Positions 1-6,685 of a stretch of DNA of 11,569 nucleotides are shown here, piece after piece. The notes under the pieces are model-generated. The model had not been told where the DNA came from. It ran no database searches and worked only from the letters and a program-made list of their open reading frames with translations. A program made the position numbers and the translations under genes. This stretch comes from Candidatus Pacearchaeota archaeon. GTDB lineage: Archaea > Nanobdellota > Nanobdellia > Pacearchaeales > GW2011-AR1. The stretch is from assembly GCA_003554465.1 (NCBI GenBank), contig PWGL01000100.1, forward strand, positions 1 to 11,569. Direction: 5' to 3'. Position 1 is the first letter of the stretch. Every line of letters starts with the position of its first letter.

Positions 1-1673
1 CGGACCGGATGAGCCTTACTCTCGATGATTTCCGGCTCCCCCCGAAGTCCGCCAGGTACCGCGCGGAGCTGATGAGAAAAGTGAAGGACGCGGCCGGACA
101 TCCGGACTGGACTGAGGACCGCCGGGACCGGGAGGTCCGGAACATACTGACGGAAGGAGCCGAGAAACTTAAGAAGACGGTCATGGAGGAGGCGGGAAGG
201 GACGGCAACGCTTTCGCCAGAGCGATCGAATGGGGCATAAAAGGCAATCCGGCCCAGCTGCTGCAGATGCTGGCCGGTGATATTACCGCTGTGGACACTT
301 CGACCGGAGAGGTCATGCCGATCCCCCTGACCCGCAGTTACACTGAAGGCCTTACTCCGATGCAGGCCTGGGCTTCCAATTACGGGGGCCGGTCGTCCCT
401 GGCGGCCGTCAAGATGGCCACCCCGACCGCCGGGTATTTCGGTAAGCAGCTGTCCCTGATCAATCATCGTCAGGCCGTGACCGGAAAGGACTGCGGCACT
501 GACAAGGGGCTGGTCAAGAGCGCGGCGGACCCGGAGACGATCGGTTCGGTCCTGTCCCGGAGCCTGGGCGGACTGGAGTCCGGCAAGGTCCTGGGAGCGT
601 CTGAACTGGACGAACTGGGGGACCGGGACGTGATGGTCCGGAGCGCGGTGACCTGCGAACAGCCGGACGGGATCTGCCAGAAGTGCTCCGGTATCCGGGA
701 GGACGGGCATTTCCCGCCGATCGGGGAGTACCTGGGGATAACCGTCGCTGATACCGTGTCCGAACCGCTCAGTCAGACCGCCATAGGCTCCAAGCATGTC
801 GGACTGGCCCCGGGACAGGATGATGACCCGGAAGGGTTCGATCTGATAAACAATATGTTCCAGATGCGCGAAGGGGGCTTCAAAGGATCCTCCGTGACCT
901 CCCCGTCCGATGCGAAGGTGAAAGCTGTTGAAAAGGATAAAATAGGCAATAAAGTGATCCGGCTTACAACCGGAGAGACCTTGAAGGTCCCGGAAGGACG
1001 GAAGCCCCTGGTGGGGAAAGGGGATGCCGTCAAGGCCGGATGGCCCGTTACGGACGGCGTGCCCGACCCGAGGGACGTGATCAGACACCGGGGACTGGGC
1101 GAGACTAGAAAAGTGTTCCTGGACGCTTTCCGCCGGACCCTGGAGAATTCGGGAGTCAATATCCGGGAGAGGAACCTGGAGCCGACGGTCAGGTCTTTCC
1201 TTAATCATGTGGAGATCACCGAACCGGATACCGTGGAAGGGCATATTCCGGGGGATATAGTCCTGTACGACCGGGTGCAGAGGCAGTACCGGCCCCGGGA
1301 GGATTCCGTCCAGTCCAGTCCGGATAAAGCCCTGGGGAAGTATCTGGAGCAGCCGGTCATGCACCATACGATAGGCACCCCCGTGACCGGGGATGTCGTC
1401 AGGGATCTTGAGAAACAGGGGATCGAACAGATCACGACGAACGACAAGCCCCCGGGGTTCCGGCCGCACGTGGTGAAACTGAGGACCGCTATGGACGCGG
1501 ACCCGGACTGGAAGGCCCAGCAGGCCGGATGGTATCTTAAGAAGAACTTTCTGGAGAATGTCCGGAGGGGGGCGGAAAGTGATTACAGCGACTCGTCGTA
1601 CGTTCCGTTCCTTATGAACCCCTTTGATCCGCGGCTGGAAAAAAATACGGCCGTTTCCGGTGATACGGCTTGA
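1..1673 (+). CDS. rpoC: Phage-encoded bacterial-type RNA polymerase beta-prime subunit, C-terminal part (probably 5'-truncated by window edge)
   Basis: Part of the catalytic beta-prime chain of a multisubunit DNA-directed RNA polymerase. Residues are numbered from the first in-window ATG at 9. Residues 2-20 match the E. coli beta-prime segment after the rim helices. Residues 114-168 align without gaps to the E. coli bridge helix region and end in DCGTDKG. C162, C216, C223 and C226 reproduce the beta-prime zinc site (E. coli C814, C888, C895, C898, identical Cx6CxxC spacing). Residues 239-266 are the trigger-helix/loop region, with E252, P253, Q257 and the catalytic-type H263 kept. Residues 338-400 match the cellular segment around GDxV...TDG...P.D..R.RG. 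There is no large trigger-loop insertion of the E. coli SI3 kind. The conserved bacterial C-terminus is absent and replaced by about 120 unfamiliar residues. The frame is open upstream to the window edge and the ATG at 9 has no Shine-Dalgarno, so the gene probably begins outside. A split beta-prime starting here is the alternative. The adjoining head genes suggest a virion RNA polymerase (inference). Confidence 0.9.
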   Translation, partial: DRMSLTLDDFRLPPKSARYRAELMRKVKDAAGHPDWTEDRRDREVRNILTEGAEKLKKTVMEEAGRDGNAFARAIEWGIKGNPAQLLQMLAGDITAVDTSTGEVMPIPLTRSYTEGLTPMQAWASNYGGRSSLAAVKMATPTAGYFGKQLSLINHRQAVTGKDCGTDKGLVKSAADPETIGSVLSRSLGGLESGKVLGASELDELGDRDVMVRSAVTCEQPDGICQKCSGIREDGHFPPIGEYLGITVADTVSEPLSQTAIGSKHVGLAPGQDDDPEGFDLINNMFQMREGGFKGSSVTSPSDAKVKAVEKDKIGNKVIRLTTGETLKVPEGRKPLVGKGDAVKAGWPVTDGVPDPRDVIRHRGLGETRKVFLDAFRRTLENSGVNIRERNLEPTVRSFLNHVEITEPDTVEGHIPGDIVLYDRVQRQYRPREDSVQSSPDKALGKYLEQPVMHHTIGTPVTGDVVRDLEKQGIEQITTNDKPPGFRPHVVKLRTAMDADPDWKAQQAGWYLKKNFLENVRRGAESDYSDSSYVPFLMNPFDPRLEKNTAVSGDTA

Positions 1674-1697
1674 CAAAACTGAAAGATACGCTATAGT
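1670..1697 (+). promoter_or_regulatory. Sigma70-type promoter between the rpoC-like gene and the head genes
   Basis: A perfect -35 box TTGACA (1670-1675) is followed after 16 bases by TATAGT (1692-1697), 5 of 6 to consensus. The -35 overlaps the TGA stop (1671-1673) of the polymerase gene. An AT-rich run follows (1697-1713), containing TATATTATTA. A start site near 1704 would leave a leader of about 48 bases before the ATG at 1752. It would let the head genes be transcribed apart from the polymerase gene, by host RNA polymerase or by the phage enzyme. Confidence 0.65.
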
Positions 1698-1751
1698 ATA
1701 TTATTATTAAAAATACCGGTGAACATTTCATGCGGATGACAGGAGCGCGAT

Positions 1752-3902
1752 ATGCCTATTACAGACACTTTCGAAGTTAATTTCTCTAAACTGGCCGAAA
1801 CGGCCCTGCGATCCCGGTCGCCCCGGATGATGGACCGGCATTACGTCGGATTCCAGGCTCTGGATAAAACGGAGGATGAGAAGCACGCCGTCGGGACCGC
1901 GGCGTTCGTTATTAATAAAGTCTGGCTGTACGTCCCGGTGTTTTATATCAATAATCAGATCAAAGGCATGCGCCAGGCCCTCATCAAGCACCGCCGTATA
2001 GTCGTCCCGCTGTCGGATAAGTGGATTAATACTATTGAAGAGCAGGGCCGGGATGTCCTGGGCGATATTATGGAGGCCGTGGACGACGAGGACGAACAGA
2101 AAGGTGAGAGCGCCGAGGATTACGCGGGCGTGGAGGATATCGATCTGCCGGATGAAATATCCACGATGTCCAAAGTCTCCTCGATGGATAAAGAGTCCGT
2201 CAAGGACTGGCTTGTCGGAGAACTGGGAAGAGGTAAGAACGCCTCCTGGAACTGTCCGGACCTTTTGACGGTCCTGAAAGAGGCCGGCGCGGAGCCTTGT
2301 GTTAAATTTATGGACTGGGTGATGAAAGACGCTTCTTTCGCTAATTCCCTGTTCAAGTTCTACAGTGAGGGAGAGCTGGCCCGGTTCGCCGCTGAAGTGT
2401 CGCCGGGAGCGGCGCCCAAGACGGCGAAGGACGATGATAAAGATAAAGGGCTGGAACTTATAGACCTGGATGTGATGGACCGGGAGACCGCCAGGGAGGT
2501 CTCGTCTAAACTGGACGGGCGGGGAAGAAAGATACTGTTCGAGAACGGTTTCTATCTTAACGACACCAGGGGGCCGGAGGAATTGTCCGGCGTATTCCGT
2601 TTTTCCGGGGGCGGACTGGCCGGGTATACCCAGCCGGCCGACCGGGGGTACGGGCATCTGCTTCTGAGGGACGGAAAGACCGAAGAGGTCCGTATTTATC
2701 CCCTGAAGAGCGGCGAGGTTCTGATCAAGAGCGCGGAAGGGAAAGACTGGGGACGGGGCGGTCCCGACCGGTTCATGGTGACTTATGGTCTGGCCCCGAT
2801 CGATACGGAACGTAAATTACGAGAGAAACTGCCGCGGGCCTCTGAACAGGCCCTGGCGGGACTGGTGCCGGACGGCGAGTATAAACCGGTCGATGTGGCC
2901 CTGCATACCCCCCGGGAGAGCTCGGTCGTCACCCTGGAGAGAATTCCCGGGGAGGGCGTGCGAGTGGCCCGCGCCTCCGATAGTAAAAAATCCTATGACG
3001 ATTATAAACTGCCGGGCGGGGACTACCCGACGCCCGGAAGGGCCTTGTCGGTCCCGGACCGGGCCCTTAAAGAATCAGAGGGCAAGGGGGCCCTGGGCGG
3101 ACGGATGGAAGGTTTCTACAACCTGCCGGCCGATACGGTCTATGAAGAACTTAAATCTGATAATCAGTACCGGAACCTGGCCACGGATGTCACAGTGGTC
3201 AATTCCATCCGCCTGGATTCGTCGTGGGCTCCTCTGACAGTCCGGAGTACTCCGGCGGATAATAAAGTCATAGTGGAGACGCCTTCCATGAAGATGGCCG
3301 ATTCTCCCAAGAAGGTGATAACCTGGCTGGCTGATCAGATGGGCATACAGGCCGGGTCGGCCCGGTCCCTGGTCAAGAACGCCTCCGCGGACGGGGATGA
3401 ATATTTTATCCGTCTGGGCAAGTCCGCTTCTATCGAAGAGGAAAGAGACGGCACCAGGGCCCCCGGCGTCCGGGAGGACAGCAATCCTGACGAGGAGAAG
3501 GAAGAGCCGATTGATGGTGATAAAAAGATCCGGGACAAGTTCCTTGATCAGGCCGGAGAAGCGGCCGAGCAGGGAATCCGGGAGGTCTTCGATGTCAACG
3601 TGCTGCGGGCTTTGTTCGCCACCGGTGATATAGAGCAGGAGAAGAACGACGCGATCAAGAAATGGGCCATGGCTATGGACAGCGCGGGCCGTTATCTGCT
3701 GACCGTGTACTGGAATTACGACAAGTTCGCGGAGAACTTCGGTGCCGAGGATATGGAGATCTTCGAGAGTTCGGCTAATGAGACTTTCGAGTCACTCGGG
3801 GATCTGGTCCTGTTCGTCCGGGAGAAACTGACTGATTCGGAAGCTGAACCGAGCTATGATATAGCCGATGAAGAATACGGAGATGTCGGGGATCTGGGTT
3901 GA
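1752..3902 (+). CDS. Large putative virion protein, 716 residues, unknown function
   Basis: I cannot assign a function. The start is fixed by CAGGAG (1740-1745), six bases before the ATG. Residues 10-95 look like a compact folded domain with a hydrophobic strand pair (WLYVPVFYINNQIKG at 58-72) followed by VVPLSDKW. Residues 108-135 are acidic linker. Residues 140-215 look helical. Residues 260-530 are mixed and beta-rich, and 560-595 are acidic, low complexity. A helical C-terminal domain (596-695) carries GRYLLTVYWNYDKFAENFG (646-664), and an acidic tail ends the chain. There are no convincing membrane segments or signal peptide. It has two Lys-x-Ala-Ser motifs (542-545, 557-560), which recur in the next five proteins and may be protease sites. 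The layout and its place between a polymerase gene and head genes resemble uncharacterised virion proteins of large tailed phages, but this is recollection of pattern, not a search. An internal head (inner-body) protein or a polymerase partner are possible alternatives. Confidence 0.85.
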   Translation: MPITDTFEVNFSKLAETALRSRSPRMMDRHYVGFQALDKTEDEKHAVGTAAFVINKVWLYVPVFYINNQIKGMRQALIKHRRIVVPLSDKWINTIEEQGRDVLGDIMEAVDDEDEQKGESAEDYAGVEDIDLPDEISTMSKVSSMDKESVKDWLVGELGRGKNASWNCPDLLTVLKEAGAEPCVKFMDWVMKDASFANSLFKFYSEGELARFAAEVSPGAAPKTAKDDDKDKGLELIDLDVMDRETAREVSSKLDGRGRKILFENGFYLNDTRGPEELSGVFRFSGGGLAGYTQPADRGYGHLLLRDGKTEEVRIYPLKSGEVLIKSAEGKDWGRGGPDRFMVTYGLAPIDTERKLREKLPRASEQALAGLVPDGEYKPVDVALHTPRESSVVTLERIPGEGVRVARASDSKKSYDDYKLPGGDYPTPGRALSVPDRALKESEGKGALGGRMEGFYNLPADTVYEELKSDNQYRNLATDVTVVNSIRLDSSWAPLTVRSTPADNKVIVETPSMKMADSPKKVITWLADQMGIQAGSARSLVKNASADGDEYFIRLGKSASIEEERDGTRAPGVREDSNPDEEKEEPIDGDKKIRDKFLDQAGEAAEQGIREVFDVNVLRALFATGDIEQEKNDAIKKWAMAMDSAGRYLLTVYWNYDKFAENFGAEDMEIFESSANETFESLGDLVLFVREKLTDSEAEPSYDIADEEYGDVGDLG

Positions 3903-3990
3903 CTTTTAATTAAGGAAACGGCGGCCAGAAAGGTACTGGGAAATTGGAATATCGACTTGATTTATAGACGGATGGCGGAGAAAGCTGAAA

Positions 3991-4003
3991 TGAACCGTGT
4001 TCA
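3991..4003. repeat. Perfect inverted repeat TGAAC-CGT-GTTCA
   Basis: Five-base arms around a three-base centre, in the gap before the gene at 4085. This could be a small operator, but it is short enough to occur by chance. Confidence 0.35.
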
Positions 4004-4059
4004 TTGGGCAGTTTACCGTCGCCCGTGGCACACAAAGAGCATGAGGTTTTTCTACCTTT

Positions 4060-4082
4060 TGTTCAACGATCGTTTAAGAACA
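4060..4082. repeat. Inverted repeat TGTTC...GAACA with internal palindrome AACGATCGTT
   Basis: Arms TGTTC (4060-4064) and GAACA (4078-4082) enclose a perfect 10-base palindrome AACGATCGTT (4065-4074). It ends two bases before the likely ATG at 4085, so a bound protein or an RNA fold could affect translation of that gene. It shares the GTTC/GAAC half-site with the repeat at 3991-4003. Confidence 0.35.
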
Positions 4083-4084
4083 TT

Positions 4085-4966
4085 ATGCCCCGTAAAAAGA
4101 AACAGTCAAGTAACAATAATCTGCCGGACGTAAAGGGTCCCGCGGGCCTGCCCGGATGGATGAGACCGCCTATGTGGCGCTGGGCCCGTATAGTGTCGAC
4201 CGGTCCGGACGGGCCGGTTAAAGGAGAGGACCAGTGGATCGGCAGGGGCTGGAGGTTCGACCGGGATTACCGGAAAGGGGCTTCCGGTACTGAACTGGAT
4301 CGCAAGTATCCCGGCTGCCGGGCGGCCCTGGAGGCGTTCTCGGACAGTCGTCCGGGCGGGGGGAAATGGATGCTGGAGGCCCTGCTGATGTCCCCGTCGT
4401 CCGACCAGGACCTGGCGGACCTGATAGGGGACCGGAAGGCCGGGAAGGCTGTGACGGCGTACCGGAAGCTCTTTTTCGATATAGATGAATACAGGGACTC
4501 GCCGATGGCCGTATCGGTCAATGTACTGGCCTCAGCCGGGAACCGGGCGGGAGTTATGGGAACCAGTGATTACGTCTGGAAGCTCTTTTCCTACACCTGG
4601 GGAGCGGAAGAATTTATGAACGCCGTCTGCAGAGGTCCGGAAACCGGCAGTATGACGGACAAACAGCAGAAATGGATGGCCGCGGCCATACGTCAGGAGA
4701 ATATGTTCCGGGCTATGAACGCCGTTGAGGAGTTGAAGGCCGGATGGTCCGAACAGGCCGCGATGACCCTGGACAGCACCAGACATCTCTGGTCGCACCA
4801 GGAGGAGACGGGCGGAGAGAGTCTGTTCGACCGGTACCTGGATGAGCTTATGTCCCTGCGGGTGGCCGGTGTCATCCAGGGAAGAAATGATACTGAACCG
4901 GAACAGCTGGAAGCCGAAGAGAAGAGGTCCGGGATTAATAAGTGTGATCAGAAGTTGATCAGCTGA
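4085..4966 (+). CDS. Hypothetical protein with possible helix-turn-helix segment, 293 residues
   Basis: I do not recognise a named family. I chose the ATG at 4085 (start MPRKKKQSSN, a basic flexible leader) over an in-frame TTG at 4004, which has no ribosome site. Upstream of 4085 there is only a weak AAGA (4076-4079). Residues 20-75 are rich in Trp, Arg and Gly. Residues 95-128 (EALLMSPSSDQDLADLIGD, then AVTAYRKLFFDI) have the spacing and polarity of a helix-turn-helix followed by a conserved-looking YRKLFFDIDEY. Residues 163-181 are aromatic and helical (YVWKLFSYTWG), and the C-terminus (196-290) is helical and charged. A DNA-binding role, for example small-terminase-like, is possible but rests only on this segment and the neighbouring morphogenesis genes. 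One Lys-x-Ala-Ser motif occurs at 64-67. The gene is followed by an 18-base gap carrying the next gene's ribosome site. Confidence 0.75.
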   Translation: MPRKKKQSSNNNLPDVKGPAGLPGWMRPPMWRWARIVSTGPDGPVKGEDQWIGRGWRFDRDYRKGASGTELDRKYPGCRAALEAFSDSRPGGGKWMLEALLMSPSSDQDLADLIGDRKAGKAVTAYRKLFFDIDEYRDSPMAVSVNVLASAGNRAGVMGTSDYVWKLFSYTWGAEEFMNAVCRGPETGSMTDKQQKWMAAAIRQENMFRAMNAVEELKAGWSEQAAMTLDSTRHLWSHQEETGGESLFDRYLDELMSLRVAGVIQGRNDTEPEQLEAEEKRSGINKCDQKLIS

Positions 4967-4984
4967 TATTTTAAGGAGAACGAG

Positions 4985-6646
4985 ATGGCTACAGATCAGG
5001 AGAAAATACTTACGGAAGCACTGGACGATATGGCGGGTCTGACAGCTAAAGGCATGTCCCCGACGGACGCCCTGATCAAGACGGCGGAAGATCGTGATCT
5101 GGGCCCCGGGCTGACCTCCACGCTAGGCACGTTCTATAATAAAGCCAGAGCGGCCGCGGTTCTTAAACGGGCTTCGTCGGACGAGAACGCCCGTCATTTC
5201 CCGGTGGCCGATGTGTCCGCCGCGGTGCGTCATACGGTGGACAAGTTCATACCGAAAGCAAAGAACGAAGGTCCCGTACTTCCGTCTGAGGACCGGGGAG
5301 TCGATAAAGCCGCTTCCGATGATAAAGATCCCGGGACCGCTGAAGAGGATCGGTATATCAAGGGCCTTATGCGGATGAGTGATTCCTGGCTGGCCGACAA
5401 GTGCATCAACTGGCACGATCAGTATAAAAACGCGTCGTCCCGGCTGCGGGGGGAACTGGAGCAGGCTAAGATTAAAGTCGGCGACGCTCTGAATGAAGCG
5501 GCGGACCGGCTGGCCCGGATGCCGCGCCGGGAGGCGGAGAAATCGGCCCGTCTGACAGTGAATGCCTACGGCCGTTACGGAACCACGATGCTGAATACGA
5601 TCATAGCCCGGGCCGGGAAAGACATGGAGGCTCCGGTCGAAAAGACGGCTTCCACCGCGGTCCTTCCGGCCAGCCGTTTCCATAAGGCCGTTGACGATTT
5701 CTTTACAGGTATCAATAAACTGGGAGACCTGGTCAGCCGGGTGGAGGTTTTTGAAAAGCACGCCGGCGGACCGCTGGCCCGGATAGTGGATGAATGGCGG
5801 GGCAATGGTTATCGTTTCCCGGACGCGGAAGGGAAGTCGCTGTTCTATCAGATGACTTCCGCCGGACCGGAGGAACAGGGGAAAGAGGCCGGTATATCGG
5901 AAACACTGGCTTACGGGCTGGGACGGAGACTGGCTAACGTCCAGCCGACCGCTAAAGTCCCGTTGTCGGGCCGGGAGGTGAAACTTCCCACCGGGGGAGG
6001 GATGGCCGAGCGAATGCTCACCACTTACAAGAAAGCTCCGGATGACCCGGAGATGGAGATGATCAAGGCCGGAGGACCGGAGTTCTACAGGGTCATGAGG
6101 GAACTGCAGACAAAAGAGAATTTCCTTAACCTGTCCCTGTACGACAAGCATCTGTCCCGTTATCCGATGGAGGAACTGGCGGAAGCGTATAATGAGGCTC
6201 TGATGATGCACCCTACAGCATATCGGAAACCCGGGATGGCTAAAGTGCTGATGATGCAGTATCTGGAAAGCCGGGGCGTGGTTGATCCGCATGAGTACCG
6301 GGAGTACATCAGGACCGAACAGACCCAGGAGGATATAGAAAAGGCCGAGCAGGAAGGCCGGGAAGAGGCAGCTAAAGTTACAGCCCCCGGGAAAGTGGAA
6401 GCTGATGAGGGAGACAAGAGCGTTATTCAGAATAAGAAGAATAAGGCGCTTCAGAAGAAATTCAAAGATGAGCGGGAGAAAGAGAAGGAGCTCAAGTCCC
6501 GGCTTAAAGAGGATAAAAAGCTGTCAGCTAAAGAGATTAAGGATCTTAATCAGCAGCTGAAGACCGTTAAGAAAGAGCTGGGTCAGACCGATCAGGAACT
6601 GGGACGGGAACAACAGGCCCGGCGTAAGGCGGAAGCGAACCAGTGA
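4985..6646 (+). CDS. Putative head/core structural protein with C-terminal coiled coil, 553 residues
   Basis: The start is supported by AAGGAG (4973-4978), six bases before the ATG. Residues 1-64 are helical (GMSPTDALIKTAEDRDLGPG and on) and are followed by HFPVADVSAAV (71-81). Residues 95-120 are a polar linker. Residues 125-215 are long amphipathic helices, 230-260 another helical unit, and 355-442 a compact alpha-helical domain (MMHPTAYRKPGMAKVLMMQ at 407-425). From about 447 to the end the chain is almost only Glu, Lys, Gln, Arg and Leu, a long predicted coiled coil. There is no membrane segment and no catalytic motif I can see. Lys-x-Ala-Ser occurs at 61-64, 108-111 and 220-223. Its position just before the protease and scaffold genes, and its helical coiled-coil build, fit an internal capsid-core or scaffold-associated protein (inference). 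A tail or neck role cannot be excluded. Confidence 0.85.
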   Translation: MATDQEKILTEALDDMAGLTAKGMSPTDALIKTAEDRDLGPGLTSTLGTFYNKARAAAVLKRASSDENARHFPVADVSAAVRHTVDKFIPKAKNEGPVLPSEDRGVDKAASDDKDPGTAEEDRYIKGLMRMSDSWLADKCINWHDQYKNASSRLRGELEQAKIKVGDALNEAADRLARMPRREAEKSARLTVNAYGRYGTTMLNTIIARAGKDMEAPVEKTASTAVLPASRFHKAVDDFFTGINKLGDLVSRVEVFEKHAGGPLARIVDEWRGNGYRFPDAEGKSLFYQMTSAGPEEQGKEAGISETLAYGLGRRLANVQPTAKVPLSGREVKLPTGGGMAERMLTTYKKAPDDPEMEMIKAGGPEFYRVMRELQTKENFLNLSLYDKHLSRYPMEELAEAYNEALMMHPTAYRKPGMAKVLMMQYLESRGVVDPHEYREYIRTEQTQEDIEKAEQEGREEAAKVTAPGKVEADEGDKSVIQNKKNKALQKKFKDEREKEKELKSRLKEDKKLSAKEIKDLNQQLKTVKKELGQTDQELGREQQARRKAEANQ

Positions 6647-6685
6647 TCCGCTAATGTATATCCGGCACCCTAATCAGGAGAAAGT

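Larger units (their letters stand above)
3903..4084 (+). other. Longest intergenic gap, with an unassigned open frame and palindromes
   Basis: This 182-base gap is less GC-rich than its surroundings. No good sigma70 promoter or terminator is visible. In the same frame as the upstream gene, after its TGA stop at 3900-3902, the frame stays open for 76 codons to a TAA at 4131-4133. Within it an ATG at 3972 would give a 53-residue basic, aromatic-rich peptide beginning MAEKAEMNRVHW and overlapping the next gene by 49 bases. It lacks a Shine-Dalgarno, and its codons (cgt, gca, tta) differ from the favoured cgg, gcc/gcg and ctg, so I do not call it a gene. Two inverted repeats are listed separately. 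Confidence 0.4.

Noticed and set aside
1..12. End of an upstream gene at TGA 10-12
   Set aside because: Only three codons are visible, not enough to support a gene; it is kept as an alternative in the beta-prime split question.
1728..2657. 309-codon open frame on the - strand
   Set aside because: It lies wholly opposite the 716-residue gene, which has a clear ribosome site and sensible domain layout. Long reverse frames are common opposite GC-rich genes, and the translation shows no recognisable motif.
4044..4060. Hairpin plus T-run (AGGT...ACCTTTT) as a terminator
   Set aside because: The stem is only four bases with a six-base loop, too weak for an intrinsic terminator.
3991..4081. LexA-type SOS boxes
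   Set aside because: GAAC-N3-GTTC at 3992 has one base too few for the Gram-positive GAAC-N4-GTTC box, and GTTC-N7-GTTT at 4061 misses the alphaproteobacterial GTTC-N7-GTTC by one base. A near miss to two different boxes is not evidence.
4004..4084. TTG start at 4004 adding 27 residues to the 293-residue protein
   Set aside because: No Shine-Dalgarno precedes it. The ATG at 4085 gives a natural basic N-terminus, and the added residues differ in codon use.
5123..6292. 389-codon open frame on the - strand
   Set aside because: It is antisense to the coiled-coil protein gene with no ribosome site. Its Pro/His/Arg/Gly-rich translation is typical of a shadow frame.
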